Below are positions 25,544-35,294 of a stretch of DNA of 64,000 nucleotides, piece after piece. The DNA is from Arboricoccus pini. GTDB lineage: Bacteria; Pseudomonadota; Alphaproteobacteria; Geminicoccales; Geminicoccaceae. The stretch is from NCBI RefSeq assembly GCF_900187945.1, contig NZ_FYEH01000011.1, positions 1 through 64,000 on the forward strand, in the 5' to 3' direction. The notes under the pieces are model-generated. The model ran no database searches, was not told the DNA's origin, and worked only from the letters and a program-made list of their open reading frames with translations. The position numbers and the translations under genes are program-made. Position 1 is the stretch's first letter, and each line of letters starts with the position of its first letter.

Positions 25544-26458
25544 TCAGGCTGCTTCGATATCCCAATAGCTTTTTTGCGGCGTTGACGTACTGCCTTTGGG
25601 ACGGAAATTCACCAGTACGCCTTGCAGACCCCGCGTCGGCGCAGCGGGGGCAAGGCCTTCCTCGCGCATTGCGCGCATGGTGGGCGACGCCGGATGGCGC
25701 ACGATCGCCAAGCTGTATTCGGGAAGTGAATCGGTCTCCTCGACCTTGCGCAACGTGCTGGCGAACTTGGCCAGCGTATCCTCGCAGCCGACACGACGGC
25801 GTAATTTGTCGAGACCGATGACAAAGGAGGCCTGGTTGCCACAATGACTGCGCGCCACTTCATAGAGTCGGCGCTCGATGGGGCCAAGCGTGAAATAGCG
25901 GTGGTCATAGGTGAGAATACGGAGATCTTTGAGGATCGCCCGATAGAGCCAGTCGCAAAGCCGGACTTTGATGGCCTTCAGCCGCCGCTCGCCGGTTCGT
26001 GCTTTTGAGTATTGGACCCTCGCCTCAGACACCCAGGAAAAGAAGCCGTCCTCGCCCTCGCCGCCTGCCTCGATGTTCGTCTTGATCTGCGTGCCTTGCA
26101 GGCGCTCCAGCGCCTTGGTCAGTCGTTCATAGGACCTGGCCGACCGATTAGCCCCCACCACACGCAGGAAATCATGGCCCGTAAACACGAAGTCCTGCTC
26201 AGGTCGTTCGCCACGGTTCATCTTCTCGACCATCAGCGAGGCGATGTAGAGAAGAATTTCCTTATCATAGATCGTCGCGACGCCGATCGAACTCGGCCGC
26301 ACCTCGATCGTCACCCGGCTGTCTGTGAAGACCAGAGGCTGCATGCGCCGCCCCTTGGAGAGATGAAAGAACGGGAATTCCATAATCGACCGCTCGCCTT
26401 TGACCTTGCCGGTCAAAGGACTGTCGTAGAGGGCTAATTCCGTCTGGATGAGCGTCAT
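25544..26458 (-). CDS. RPA-family plasmid replication initiator
   Basis: 304-residue initiator of the replication initiator protein A (RPA) family, found on many alphaproteobacterial plasmids. Recognisable parts are EFPFFHLSKGRRMQPLVF near the N-terminus, IGVATIYDKEILLYIASL, FTGHDFLRVVGANRS, ALERLQGTQIKTNIE and the C-terminal winged-helix part with LDKLRRRVGCEDTLAKFASTLRKV. It binds iterons to open the origin. The iteron field lies directly upstream of its start (26459-26940), so it may also control itself. An FNDR-like or RepABC system is absent; the partition genes are 18 kb away at 44.6-45.6 kb. Confidence 0.9.
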   Translation of the reverse strand: MTLIQTELALYDSPLTGKVKGERSIMEFPFFHLSKGRRMQPLVFTDSRVTIEVRPSSIGVATIYDKEILLYIASLMVEKMNRGERPEQDFVFTGHDFLRVVGANRSARSYERLTKALERLQGTQIKTNIEAGGEGEDGFFSWVSEARVQYSKARTGERRLKAIKVRLCDWLYRAILKDLRILTYDHRYFTLGPIERRLYEVARSHCGNQASFVIGLDKLRRRVGCEDTLAKFASTLRKVEETDSLPEYSLAIVRHPASPTMRAMREEGLAPAAPTRGLQGVLVNFRPKGSTSTPQKSYWDIEAA

Positions 26459-26547
26459 CGGCGTTCTTTATCGATTCGTTTCGGGCAAGTTCGTCGATCG
26501 ATCGAGAATGATAGACATCGCCGTCTTGGTCGATGTCCATACCGTCG

Positions 26548-26940
26548 ATTCGTGCTTTCGCACCAGAATCCGCGTTAGCACGAATCTTAGTCACGAACGA
26601 GAGGCAGGCTCGAGTGACGGTTTCGCCCGCGACTTGGTGGGCATCGTTCGTTTCGTGCTTTCGAGGATTGTTTGGTTAGAAGGTTATGAGAGTCTTAGAG
26701 ATAGGATGTTAACGCTCTGGTATCGTCATGAAAAATATGGATAAAAGACTTCTTTGACGACTCGAAGGCACGAATCTCATGGGGCAAAACCACGAATCAG
26801 CCTGACGGTCAAAGCACGAACGGGCCTTCCTGATCGCACGAAGAGGAAGCTCAGGAACCCTGCGCTGCTGGGCCAGGGTTACGGGGTGTGAAAGCACGAA
26901 AAGTCTGCCATCTCCCGACCCTTCGTGCTTTCGCACCGAT
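26548..26940. repeat. Iteron field, candidate replication origin
   Basis: A 12-bp motif TTCGTGCTTTCG occurs exactly at 26549-26560, 26652-26663 and 26922-26933. Inverted, slightly changed copies lie at about 26763-26774, 26785-26796, 26809-26820 and 26889-26900, and weaker half-copies (GCACGAA) near 26576 and 26835. The copies stand in both orientations around an AT-rich stretch at about 26660-26760. Such iterons next to an RPA initiator are the expected origin. No protein-coding frame here looks real. Confidence 0.85.
26736..26744 (-). promoter_or_regulatory. DnaA-box-like site in the origin
   Basis: TTATCCATA on the minus strand differs from the DnaA consensus TTATCCACA at one base. It lies in the AT-rich centre of the iteron field, where a DnaA box would help opening. 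A 9-mer with one mismatch could be chance. Confidence 0.4.
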
Positions 26941-27044
26941 ATGTGGGCTTACCAATCCGTAAAGACGGAACGAGGCGGCGGTAAGCCCTGTCCTGTTATC
27001 GAAGTCCGTTCTTTGCCCTGCGGGCTCGAAGGAGAAGCAAGACG

Positions 27045-27644
27045 ATGCTTAGACGAATGGTCGACATGGTTGCCACCCGGCGCCGGCCATCCCGACCCAG
27101 CGGGTCGAACCGGACCTATTACAATGCCCCGCATCTGGGCCTCGATGGCCATATGGATTATCGAAGCCGGATTGTTGGCTTCGAGGCCCTCTATCCTTAT
27201 CTGGCCGGCCAGAGCGTCCTGGATCTTGGTTGCGCCGAAGGCCTTATCCTCGACCATCTCCTGCCGGCGGGCCCCGCGTCGATCCATGGCGTGGACAACA
27301 GCCAGCACCGTATCGAGGCGGCGCGTCGGCTTTTCACCGACCCTCGCCTGCGCTTCGACGTGGCCGACCTCAACGATCCCACTTGCTTTCAGTCGTCGAG
27401 CTTCGCGGCCCGCTATGACGTTGTGATGATCCTTGGGGTTTATCAGCATTTGCTGGCCGAGCGCCGTGCCCAGATGCTGGCCGAGGCCCTGGCGCGCTGT
27501 GGCTCCACCTTTATCCTCCGGCTGCCGCGCATACACGCTGACCTCGATGCTGGCGCCGTCGCGCAACATGCGGGCTTCGCGCCAAAGGCCCGCTTCGAGC
27601 GTCCAGGTGGCGACCTACAGGTCTTCGCGCGCGCCCCAGGCTGA
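27045..27644 (+). CDS. Class I SAM-dependent methyltransferase
   Basis: 199-residue methyltransferase. Motif I is VLDLGCAEGLILDHL, and the acidic residue after beta-2 lies in IHGVDNSQHRIEAA. VADLND and DVVMILGVYQHL follow at motif II and the post-II region. The short C-terminus lacks a substrate domain, so the acceptor is unknown. The ATG at 27045 has GGAGAAGC before it. It adjoins the origin and is followed after 80 bp by a response regulator in the same direction. Confidence 0.82.
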   Translation: MLRRMVDMVATRRRPSRPSGSNRTYYNAPHLGLDGHMDYRSRIVGFEALYPYLAGQSVLDLGCAEGLILDHLLPAGPASIHGVDNSQHRIEAARRLFTDPRLRFDVADLNDPTCFQSSSFAARYDVVMILGVYQHLLAERRAQMLAEALARCGSTFILRLPRIHADLDAGAVAQHAGFAPKARFERPGGDLQVFARAPG

Positions 27645-27724
27645 ACCGGCCCCTCATTCGTAAAATTGGTGTTTCAAGCTATTCTCGGGCACACCGGCAT
27701 TGAGCGAACTCAAGCGGAGGCTCC

Positions 27725-28402
27725 TTGCGCATTCTTCTGATCGAGGACGACACCAAGACCGCTGATTTCGTCCGCGCTGGGCTCGAAGAGGCTGGCCATA
27801 CCATCGAGTGGGCGCAAACCGGTAATGACGGCCTGTTCCTAGCGACGACCGAGGCCTTCGATGTGCTGATCGTTGATCGCCTGCTGCCGGCCCTGGACGG
27901 ACTGACGATCGTCAAGATGCTGCGCGCCGGTGAAGTCCGGACGCCCGTCTTATTCCTCAGCACGCTGGCCGGCATCGACGATCGCGTCAGCGGGCTGGAG
28001 GCCGGCGGCGATGATTATCTGGTCAAGCCGTTCGCCTTTTCCGAGTTGCAGGCGCGGGTGAACGCGCTGAGCAGGCGTCCCTCGCTGGTCGACGTGCCTA
28101 GTCTTTTGCGGGCCGGGCATATCGAGATGGATCTGGCCAGGCGGCAAGTGCGCTATCGCGGCCGGCGGATCGACCTGCAGCCGCGCGAGTTCCGGCTGCT
28201 CGAATATCTCCTGCGCAACGCCGATCGCGTGGTCACGCGCACGATGCTGTTGGAGCATGTCTGGGATTTCAGTTTCGATCCCAAGACCAGCCTGGTCGAG
28301 ACCCATATCAGCCGTTTGCGTGGCAAGATCGACAAGGATCACGGGCACGAACTGATCGAGACGGTCAGGGGTGCCGGTTACTGCCTACGTGCCGCCCTTT
28401 AG
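27725..28402 (+). CDS. OmpR-family response regulator
   Basis: 225 residues. The receiver has the acidic pair in LLIEDDTKTADFV, the phospho-acceptor Asp in VLIVDRLLPALDGL, and the Lys in GGDDYLVKPFAFSEL. The winged-helix DNA-binding half has LQPREFRLLEYLLRNADRVV, LEHVWDFSFDPKTSLVETHI and the GAGYCL end. The start is a TTG at 27725 with GGAGG about 4 bp upstream; there is no ATG in frame earlier. It resembles CzcR/QseB-type regulators. It overlaps the kinase gene by 32 bp. Confidence 0.92.
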   Translation: MRILLIEDDTKTADFVRAGLEEAGHTIEWAQTGNDGLFLATTEAFDVLIVDRLLPALDGLTIVKMLRAGEVRTPVLFLSTLAGIDDRVSGLEAGGDDYLVKPFAFSELQARVNALSRRPSLVDVPSLLRAGHIEMDLARRQVRYRGRRIDLQPREFRLLEYLLRNADRVVTRTMLLEHVWDFSFDPKTSLVETHISRLRGKIDKDHGHELIETVRGAGYCLRAAL

Positions 28403-29861
28403 CTTCATCCGCTCGGCCACTTTCCGCATCGTTCTGATCGGCGTCGCCCTCTTCCTTTGCGCCCTCACCCTCGTCTTCAGCGCCACTTATATCTTCACCG
28501 CCCGCGAGCTTTTGCGCATGCTGGACGACGACATCATCTCCGAGATGTCGGAACTGGACACGCAGGCGGCGGCCTCGGGCCTGCCGGCGATCCGTGCCGC
28601 CGTCGAGCTGCGCATGAATGATCCCGCCGGCTCGACTGGCTACTACACACTGATCGATGCCAGCGATCATCTCCTTCTCTCGAACCTGCCGTTGGCCCAG
28701 CCGCGAGACGGCTGGTTCGACCTCCTCCTACCCCATGAACGAGGCGCGCCCGAAACCATCCGGGTCGAAGGCAAGCGGCTGGCCGGCAATTTGTTTCTGG
28801 CGATTGGCCGCTCGCGCGCCGACATCGACACGATTCGCGCTATCTTCGTGCGTAACTTCCTGATCTGCGTGGCAGCAACCATCCTCTTGACCCTGGCCGC
28901 AAGTTCGCTCTTCGTCAGCCGCATCCTCAGGCGGGTTGAGGGCATCAACCACGCGGTTGACGAGATCATGGGCGGGGATCTCAGCCGCCGCGTGCCGACA
29001 GGGCGGCGCACCGACGAGTTCGACGAACTGGCGCTCCGGCTGAACGCCATGCTCGACCGCATCACGGCCTTGATGAGCCAGGTAAGGCAGGTGTCGGACG
29101 ATATCGCTCATGATCTGCGCACGCCGCTGGCACGCCTGCGTCAGGAACTCTATCTTGTGCGCCGCAGGGCAGGCACGATGGCCGATTATGAGGGCGCCGT
29201 CGATGCGGCGATCGAGGAGGCTGATGCGATCATCGCCACCTTCGCCTCCCTTCTGCGCATCGCCCAGGTGGAGGCGGGTGCCAGGCGGGCGGGTTTTCGC
29301 CGTGTCGATCTCTCGGAACTGGCCGAGGCCATGGTCGAGAGCTATACGCCCGTGGCCGAGGACCGCCAGCAGATCCTGGAAGCGGAGGTACGGCCGGGCC
29401 TCGAGGTGGTGGGCGATCGCGAGCTGCTGGGGCAGATGCTGGCTAATCTCATCGAGAACGCGCTCAACCACGGTCCCAAGGGCGCGCGGCTGGACCTGCG
29501 GTTGCGCCAGATCAACGGGACGCCCGAGTTGTGCATGATCGATGACGGGCCCGGCATCCCGACCGAGATGCGCGGCGAGGTATTCAAGCGATTCGTCAGG
29601 CTCGACAAGAGCCGCGGCAAGGGTGGCACCGGGCTGGGCCTCAGCCTCGTTCGTGCTATCGCCGATCTCCATGGGCTCGAGGTGAGGCTCGAGGACGCCT
29701 GGCCTGGCCGGCTTCCGCCCGGGCTCTGCGTTCGCGTCCGCTTCGGCGAGGCCCGCCCGCCGTCGCCCGGCGCCGACGACCCCCGCCAATCGCCTGTGCC
29801 CGGCAAATCCTCTATGGTCAGGGGCCTGACCCCAAACGGCAGCCAGAGGATAATATCATGA
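28371..29861 (+). CDS. Membrane histidine kinase (HAMP, CzcS/QseC type)
   Basis: 496 residues from a GTG start at 28371. Two transmembrane helices (about residues 17-42 and 160-184) frame a periplasmic sensor domain of about 115 residues. HAMP follows with [19 protein letters not shown]. The acceptor His about 247 lies in [18 protein letters not shown]. Catalytic motifs are [13 protein letters not shown] (N), [15 protein letters not shown] (G1/F) and [12 protein letters not shown] (G2). It pairs with the preceding regulator. The signal is unknown; metal or envelope stress is typical. Its stop overlaps the start of the glyoxalase gene. Confidence 0.92.
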   Translation: MPVTAYVPPFSFIRSATFRIVLIGVALFLCALTLVFSATYIFTARELLRMLDDDIISEMSELDTQAAASGLPAIRAAVELRMNDPAGSTGYYTLIDASDHLLLSNLPLAQPRDGWFDLLLPHERGAPETIRVEGKRLAGNLFLAIGRSRADIDTIRAIFVRNFLICVAATILLTLAASSLFVSRILRRVEGINHAVDEIMGGDLSRRVPTGRRTDEFDELALRLNAMLDRITALMSQVRQVSDDIAHDLRTPLARLRQELYLVRRRAGTMADYEGAVDAAIEEADAIIATFASLLRIAQVEAGARRAGFRRVDLSELAEAMVESYTPVAEDRQQILEAEVRPGLEVVGDRELLGQMLANLIENALNHGPKGARLDLRLRQINGTPELCMIDDGPGIPTEMRGEVFKRFVRLDKSRGKGGTGLGLSLVRAIADLHGLEVRLEDAWPGRLPPGLCVRVRFGEARPPSPGADDPRQSPVPGKSSMVRGLTPNGSQRIIS

Positions 29862-30280
29862 CATCGAACAGCGGCGACGGGCGCTTTCGCTTCCTCCACA
29901 CGATGGTTCGCGTGCAGGACCTGGAGAAGTCCTTGGACTTCTATACGCGACTCCTCGGCATGAAGCTCCTGCGGCGCAAGGACTATCCCGAGGGCCGCTT
30001 CACCCTGGCCTTTGTCGGCTACGGCCCCGAGGATTCGCATGCGGTCATCGAATTGACCCATAATTGGGATCAGGACCGGCCCTATGATCTGGGTACCGGC
30101 TATGGCCACGTGGCGCTGGGCGTGCGGGACATCTACGCCATCTGCGCGGAACTCGAGAAGGCGGGTGCCAATATTCCGAGGAAACCCGGGCCGATGAAGC
30201 ACGGCACCACCCATATTGCCTTCGTCGAGGATCCCGACGGCTACAAGATTGAACTCATCGACCTTAGCACCAGGGACTGA
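29858..30280 (+). CDS. gloA: Glyoxalase I (lactoylglutathione lyase)
   Basis: 140-residue metal-dependent GloA that turns the methylglyoxal-glutathione hemithioacetal into S-lactoylglutathione. Metal ligands are expected in [18 protein letters not shown] (His), [12 protein letters not shown] (Glu), [11 protein letters not shown] (His) and [11 protein letters not shown] (Glu). The length is in the normal range of 130-140 for bacterial GloA. The 4-bp ATGA overlap with the kinase gene suggests that this detoxification gene is co-transcribed with the two-component system, which is unusual. Confidence 0.95.
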   Translation: MTSNSGDGRFRFLHTMVRVQDLEKSLDFYTRLLGMKLLRRKDYPEGRFTLAFVGYGPEDSHAVIELTHNWDQDRPYDLGTGYGHVALGVRDIYAICAELEKAGANIPRKPGPMKHGTTHIAFVEDPDGYKIELIDLSTRD

Positions 30281-30363
30281 GACCCGGCCTCTTTCTTGCG
30301 TGCGTGACCGGGTCAAGGCTGGCGACGCGCCAGCCTATCTTTATCGATAGCGGGGCGTCTTGG

Positions 30364-31134
30364 ATGTTGCGATTGGGGTTCGTCGGTACAGGTGCGCTCA
30401 GCGAGGCGGTGGTGAAGGGCCTGCAATCTTTGCCCGGACAGCGCCAACCCATACTTCTCTCGCCGCGCTCGGCCGCGATCTCGACGGCGCTGGCTGCGGC
30501 CTACCCGCTGGTGACGCGGGCCGAGAGCAACCAGGAGGTCGTGGACGGCAGCGACATCGTCTTCCTGGCCGTGCTGCCGCGCCAGCTCAGGGAGGTGGCG
30601 ACCAGCCTGCGCTTTCGGCCTGAGCAGACGGTGATCAGCCTTGTGGCCGGCGTGATGCTGGCTGAACTCGCCGATTATGTGGCGCCGGCGCGAACGATCT
30701 GCCGGGCCATCCCCCTTCCCCCCATCCGCTTCAAGCGCGGTCCCATCCTGCTCTATCCGCAGATCGAGCCGGCCCTCTCGGTGATGGCCCCTCTGGGCGA
30801 CGTCGTGCCGCTCGATTCCGAGGCGGCGATGGTCAAGCTCACCAGCGCCACCGCGCTGATGTCCAGCTTCTTCGAGGCGCAGAACACGGTTGTCCACTGG
30901 CTGCGGACGCAGGGCTTGGAGGAAGGCACGACCACGTCCTTCGTCCGCTCGCTCTTCGACGGGCTCTCGACCCTGGCGCAGCACGAGGAACAGGCCGGTC
31001 ATCCCCTGATCCCAGCCGAGCACGAGACCAAGGGCGGCCTGAACGAGAGCGTGCGGCGCTATCTCCTGGACAAAGGCTGGTTTGCCGAGTTGCAGGCGGC
31101 TCTCGACCATGTGGCACGCCATCGCCTCACCTGA
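30364..31134 (+). CDS. Pyrroline-5-carboxylate reductase-like NAD(P) oxidoreductase
   Basis: 256 residues from ATG 30364. The N-terminal Rossmann motif is LGFVGTGALSEAVVKGL, with DIVFLAVLPRQL and ISLVAGVML as in ProC. The usual ProC RxMPNTP loop is replaced by RAIPLPPIRF, and the C-terminal GLNESVRRYL aligns only loosely with ProC's dimer domain. It is probably a ProC paralogue with a different substrate, not the housekeeping proline enzyme. Relatives are often annotated only as NADP oxidoreductase, coenzyme F420-dependent. The upstream frame 30304-30363 was excluded because the Rossmann fold begins at the chosen Met. Confidence 0.75.
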   Translation: MLRLGFVGTGALSEAVVKGLQSLPGQRQPILLSPRSAAISTALAAAYPLVTRAESNQEVVDGSDIVFLAVLPRQLREVATSLRFRPEQTVISLVAGVMLAELADYVAPARTICRAIPLPPIRFKRGPILLYPQIEPALSVMAPLGDVVPLDSEAAMVKLTSATALMSSFFEAQNTVVHWLRTQGLEEGTTTSFVRSLFDGLSTLAQHEEQAGHPLIPAEHETKGGLNESVRRYLLDKGWFAELQAALDHVARHRLT

Positions 31135-31194
31135 AGGCTTGGCGGGATCTGCATCTGGCCCTGCTGTGCCTTCAATGGGTCAAGGCAGGACCTG

Positions 31195-32970
31195 TCAGGG
31201 CACGCCGATGGCGCGGCCCATGCTGCCGCGCGAATCGTGCGCGCCGAAAAGTGTGGCGCCGGCGGCCGGCGCCTGTCCGAGCGGCAGCGAGTTCGCCGCG
31301 TTGCCGGGGCTCGCTTTCGTCAGCGTGGGGGCCCCCGTGACGATCGCCTCGGCCATGCCCCAAGGCGCGCTGTCGGTGAAATGATGGCCGCGCTGCTCGA
31401 GGATCGCTCGCGTGTCGGGTGAGAGAGCGAAGGGTTCGAGATAGACAGTGTCGGGCAGCCATTGCTCATGCAGCCGGGGAGCGTCGATGGCCTCCTGCAC
31501 GCTCATGCCGTGATCGACCATGTTCAAGATGGCAAGGAGCGTGATCGTGATGATGCGGGCACCGCCCGGGCTGCCCAGGACGAGCTTGAGGGTACCGTCC
31601 TTGGTGACGATGGTGGGCGACATCGAGCTCAGGGGTGTCTTGCCTGGGGCGATGGCGTTGGCCTCGCCCTGGACCAGGCCATAGGCATTGGGGGTCCCGG
31701 GCTTGGTCGTGAAATCGTCCATCTCGTTGTTCATGAAGATGCCGGTCGAGCCGGCGATCTTGGCGATGCCGAACCAGGAATTGAGCGTGTAGGTCACGGC
31801 CACGGCCATGCCGTCCTTGTCGACGATCGAATAATGCGTCGTGTTGGACCCCTCATGCTGCGGTGTGGCCGGGCCCAGATCCCGGGATGGCGTGGCGCGC
31901 AAGGGGTCGATGGTAGCGCGCAACTTGGCAGCATAGAGCGGGTCCAGCAGCAAGGATGTCGGATTGTCGACGAAGTCGGGATCGCCCAGCTGTGTGTTGC
32001 GGTCGACATAGGCGCGCCGCATGGCCTCGATCAGGAAATGCACCTCGGGTGCCGAGCGATAGCCCAGTGCCGCCAGGTCGTAGCCGCCAAGGATGTTCAA
32101 GGTCTCGCAGATCGCGACACCACCCGAGCTGGGTGGCGGCGGCGCAATGACATGATAACCGCGATAGTCGCAGGTGATGGGCTCGAACTCGCGAACTTTG
32201 TAGGTGGCGAAATCGGCCTCGCTCAAGATCCCGCCGCCGGCTCGCGCGGCGGCCACGATCGCCTTGCCGATCGGCCCCTCGTACATGGCGGCCTCGGGTC
32301 CGTTCAGGGCGATCGCCTCGAGCGAGGCCGCCAGAGCGGGCTGGACCAACCTCTCGCCCGGCTGACGCGGGCGGCCTGCCTGGTCGAGCAGCAGGCTGGA
32401 GGCCGACGGATCGCGCGCCAGGCGGCTGGCGGCGGTGCTGGTGATGGCGACATCGCCGGGTGCGAGCTCGAACCCGTCACGTGCTAGCGCGATGGCTGGC
32501 GCCATCAAGGTCGCGCGCGGCAAGCTGCCGAAATGGCTGCTGGCATACTCGAGACCGGCCGGCGTTCCAGGGACGCCCACGGCCAGCCAGGAATTCTCCG
32601 AGGCGCCGGGAACGAGATTGCCCGCGCGGTCAAGAAACATGCCGCTGGTGGCCGCAAGCGGCGCCTTCTCGCGGAAATCGATGAAATGCGCCTGGCCGTC
32701 CGGGAGGCGCAGGGTCATGAAGCCGCCGCCGCCCAGATTGCCGGCGGCCGGCATGACGACGGCCAGCGCATAGCCGACGGCCACGGCCGCATCGACGGCG
32801 TTGCCGCCCTGCCGCAGGATGTCGGCACCCACCTGCGAGGCCAGATGCTGGGCGGTGACCACCATGCCCTCGCGCCCGGCGATCGGAGCGGGTGACGCCG
32901 CCACGGCCGGCAGTGCGAGGACGAGGCAGGCTGTGAAGGCCGCGAGCGGCGCCAGGCAACGTCGCTGCAT
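31195..32970 (-). CDS. ggt: Gamma-glutamyltransferase (glutathione hydrolase)
   Basis: 591-residue periplasmic proenzyme of the Ntn-hydrolase fold, acting on glutathione. A signal peptide (LAAFTACLVLALPAVAAS) precedes the domain. Family elements are GGNAVDAAVAVGYALAVVMP, NLGGGGFMTL and PPPPSSGGVAI. Autocleavage should occur before the catalytic Thr about 377 in EGSNTTHYSIVDKDG, giving large and small subunits. The small subunit ends with SSMSPTIV and then LGSPGGARIITITLLAILN. It is convergent with the ProC-like gene and 13 bp from the MFS gene behind it on the same strand. Confidence 0.95.
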   Translation of the reverse strand: MQRRCLAPLAAFTACLVLALPAVAASPAPIAGREGMVVTAQHLASQVGADILRQGGNAVDAAVAVGYALAVVMPAAGNLGGGGFMTLRLPDGQAHFIDFREKAPLAATSGMFLDRAGNLVPGASENSWLAVGVPGTPAGLEYASSHFGSLPRATLMAPAIALARDGFELAPGDVAITSTAASRLARDPSASSLLLDQAGRPRQPGERLVQPALAASLEAIALNGPEAAMYEGPIGKAIVAAARAGGGILSEADFATYKVREFEPITCDYRGYHVIAPPPPSSGGVAICETLNILGGYDLAALGYRSAPEVHFLIEAMRRAYVDRNTQLGDPDFVDNPTSLLLDPLYAAKLRATIDPLRATPSRDLGPATPQHEGSNTTHYSIVDKDGMAVAVTYTLNSWFGIAKIAGSTGIFMNNEMDDFTTKPGTPNAYGLVQGEANAIAPGKTPLSSMSPTIVTKDGTLKLVLGSPGGARIITITLLAILNMVDHGMSVQEAIDAPRLHEQWLPDTVYLEPFALSPDTRAILEQRGHHFTDSAPWGMAEAIVTGAPTLTKASPGNAANSLPLGQAPAAGATLFGAHDSRGSMGRAIGVP

Positions 32971-32983
32971 GCGAATCTCCAGG

Positions 32984-34357
32984 TCAGGAACCTTCTCGGA
33001 CCGACGTTTTGCCCGGCAGGAGCCGCAGGCAACTGACACCGGCGGCGCCGGCGGCGACGATGGCGGCGACGACCAGGGTCAGGACAAAGCCGCCCTCGCC
33101 GCCATGCGCGAGGATAAGGGCCGTACAGGCGGCACCCGTCGTCTGGCCCAGCATGCGCGCCGTGCCCAGCATGCCGCTGGCGGCCCCGCTGCGCTCGATC
33201 GGTGCGGCTGCGATCATCGCCCGGTTGTTGGGGGATTGGAAAAGGCCGAACCCTGCCCCGCATAACCCCATCCGCCAGACGATGTCGAACGGGGCGGCAT
33301 GGGGTGGCAGGACCGCCAGGAGGCCAAGGCCGATCGCCAGCATGACCAGCCCGCAGCCGCCAAGGAGCCCGGCCGGGTAGCGATCCGCAAGGCGTCCAGC
33401 CAGGATCGCCGCAAGGCCGGTCATCGTCGGCCAGGGTGTCATGAGCAATCCCGTCATCACCTCGCTCTGCCCGAGCGGGCCCTGGATGAAGAAGGGCAGC
33501 GCCACGAAGGCCATCGTCAGGGCGCCGAAGGAGCAGATCGAGGTCAGGACGGACATCCGGAAGACTGGAATCTTGAAGAGGTCGATCGGGACCAGAGGGG
33601 GTTCGAGCTGGCGCTGGCGGCGGAAGAGGAGGAATCCCGCCACGAGGAGGAGCAGGACGACAAGGGTGGTCAGGCCGAAGCCCTGACTATGGGCAATCGC
33701 GTCGATCGAGCCGATGAAGAGGCTGAGAGTCAGGACATAGAGTCCAGCACTGAGCGGATCGAGGCGTCGATCCTTATGGCGGGGCGTGATCGGCAAGGTG
33801 CGTGACGCCAGAAGGGAGAACAGGCCCAAGGGCACGTTGACCAGGAACAACCAGGGCCATGGTCCGATCGCCAGCAGCGAGGAGGCGAGTGTCGGGCCGA
33901 TGGCGCTCGAGGTGGCCACGACCAGGGCGATCATGCCGATGCCGCGCCCTAGAAGTGCGCGCGGATAGACGAAACGGGTTAGGGCGACGTTGACGCTGAG
34001 GATACCAGCAGCACCCACGGCCTGGACGCCGCGCGCCAGCGTCAGCGTCTCGACCGAGCGGGTCAGCGCGCAGGCGAGCGAGGCCGCGGTGAAGATGACG
34101 ACGCCTGTGCGCGAGATGAGGCGGTAGCCGACGATCTCGCCCAGCGTCGCCAGCGGCAGGAGCAGCACCATGACGACGAGGAGATAGATCTTGACGATCC
34201 AGACCGAGGTTGCCGGGTCCGCGCCCAGGTCATGGCCGATCGACGGCAGGGCGACATTGACGATCGAGCTGTCGAGAACGGAGAGCATCAAGGGCAAAGC
34301 GATGGCGAGGATGCCCCAGTAACGCTGCGGCAAAGGCAGGCCATCTTCCGTAGCCAT
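32984..34357 (-). CDS. MFS drug/solute efflux protein (DHA2-like)
   Basis: 457-residue major facilitator transporter with at least 12 hydrophobic segments. The N-terminal motif LPLMLSVLDSSIVNVALPSI is diagnostic of the DHA2 drug:H+ antiporter group, and GRGIGMIALVVATSSAIGP is antiporter-like (motif C region). It precedes ggt on the same strand by 13 bp and ends after RLADRYPAGLLGG (motif A repeat). The substrate is unknown; co-transcription with ggt suggests a peptide or glutathione-derived solute, but this is inference. Confidence 0.9.
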   Translation of the reverse strand: MATEDGLPLPQRYWGILAIALPLMLSVLDSSIVNVALPSIGHDLGADPATSVWIVKIYLLVVMVLLLPLATLGEIVGYRLISRTGVVIFTAASLACALTRSVETLTLARGVQAVGAAGILSVNVALTRFVYPRALLGRGIGMIALVVATSSAIGPTLASSLLAIGPWPWLFLVNVPLGLFSLLASRTLPITPRHKDRRLDPLSAGLYVLTLSLFIGSIDAIAHSQGFGLTTLVVLLLLVAGFLLFRRQRQLEPPLVPIDLFKIPVFRMSVLTSICSFGALTMAFVALPFFIQGPLGQSEVMTGLLMTPWPTMTGLAAILAGRLADRYPAGLLGGCGLVMLAIGLGLLAVLPPHAAPFDIVWRMGLCGAGFGLFQSPNNRAMIAAAPIERSGAASGMLGTARMLGQTTGAACTALILAHGGEGGFVLTLVVAAIVAAGAAGVSCLRLLPGKTSVREGS

Positions 34358-35294
34358 ATCGAGCGTCGCCTCCTTTGCCGATCACTTGGCCTTCACTGCC
34401 TGCCAGGCTGCCGTGTCGTCAAGGCACGCCAAGCTGGCATGAATTTCGCTTCTGGCTCGCTGACGTATCAGACAGCGAGGCGGTGCAGCATGATCGTGAG
34501 AGCGCGCCACATTGCGCAGAAAGCCGTGCGCCAGTGCCACCGGGTCGCCGCCGTGGTCCATGACTGGATCATGGAGCTGGAGGTGGAAGACCGGGGGCAT
34601 GGCCGGCATTAATCAGGTCTGCCGGGGTACCGGCGGCTTGGACGGGGTCGCGCGGGATACGGAGCGCAGCGTCTACTTCCCTTTTAGCTGACAAAGGCGG
34701 CGATCGTCGGCAGGTCATCCCCATCGCTCGCGCTCGGAGTGAATGAATCTGGCGGCCGACGGCGACGTCGTCGATCCGGCTTCTTTCGCGGATACATGCT
34801 GCCAATTCTGACGGCCATCAGCTTGAGCTACGGAAGGTCGCGATCGGGACCGTCGACTTCACCTTCCTGTTCGGCTTGAAGCGTTCGGCCATGGCGGCGT
34901 GGCGGCCATCAGATGCTGGCGCCTCGCCCTCTCGCCGGCGCCTGCCATGTGCATATGAATGCAAAAAGTGCAGCCCTTGATCAATGAGGTGCCGATCTCC
35001 GCGCACCTTGATGAGGCTACTTATCAGCCTCGCGGCGCTGTCGTCGCGACTGGGCTCCACTGACGGCGTCCTGATCGGGGCGCTTTCGCCAGATATCCTA
35101 ATCTGTCGTAGGGGCCGGTTCAGCTTTTTGGGCGCTGAACGCAGGCAGAGCTGCCCAATCTTTCCGATGTGACTCCCACCTACCATCTTTCAACAATTAC
35201 GAAATTCGGGCCAGAACGATCACAAAAGATCATATTTCTGATTGACCGTGATCGTTTGTTCGCGCATCAACCGCGCCAGCGAGCGGGGACGTCA
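34358..35294. other. Large gene-free gap upstream of the DeoR gene
   Basis: About 940 bp in which I find no frame with recognisable family similarity. Short frames of 60-120 codons on both strands read as Arg/Pro/Ala-rich non-coding. The last 80 bp hold the DeoR operator candidate listed separately. A remnant of a lost gene cannot be excluded. Confidence 0.4.
35215..35256. promoter_or_regulatory. Inverted repeat upstream of the DeoR gene, candidate operator
   Basis: AACGATCAC (35215-35223) and GTGATCGTT (35248-35256) are perfect 9-bp inverted arms 24 bp apart. An extra GATCA lies inside. DeoR repressors bind such spaced arms, and the site is about 40 bp before the DeoR start, so self-control is likely. 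The intervening region is AT-rich, as expected for a promoter. Confidence 0.6.

Noticed and set aside
26709-26936. 75-codon minus-strand frame in the origin
   Set aside because: It reads through iterons; its residues follow the repeat pattern.
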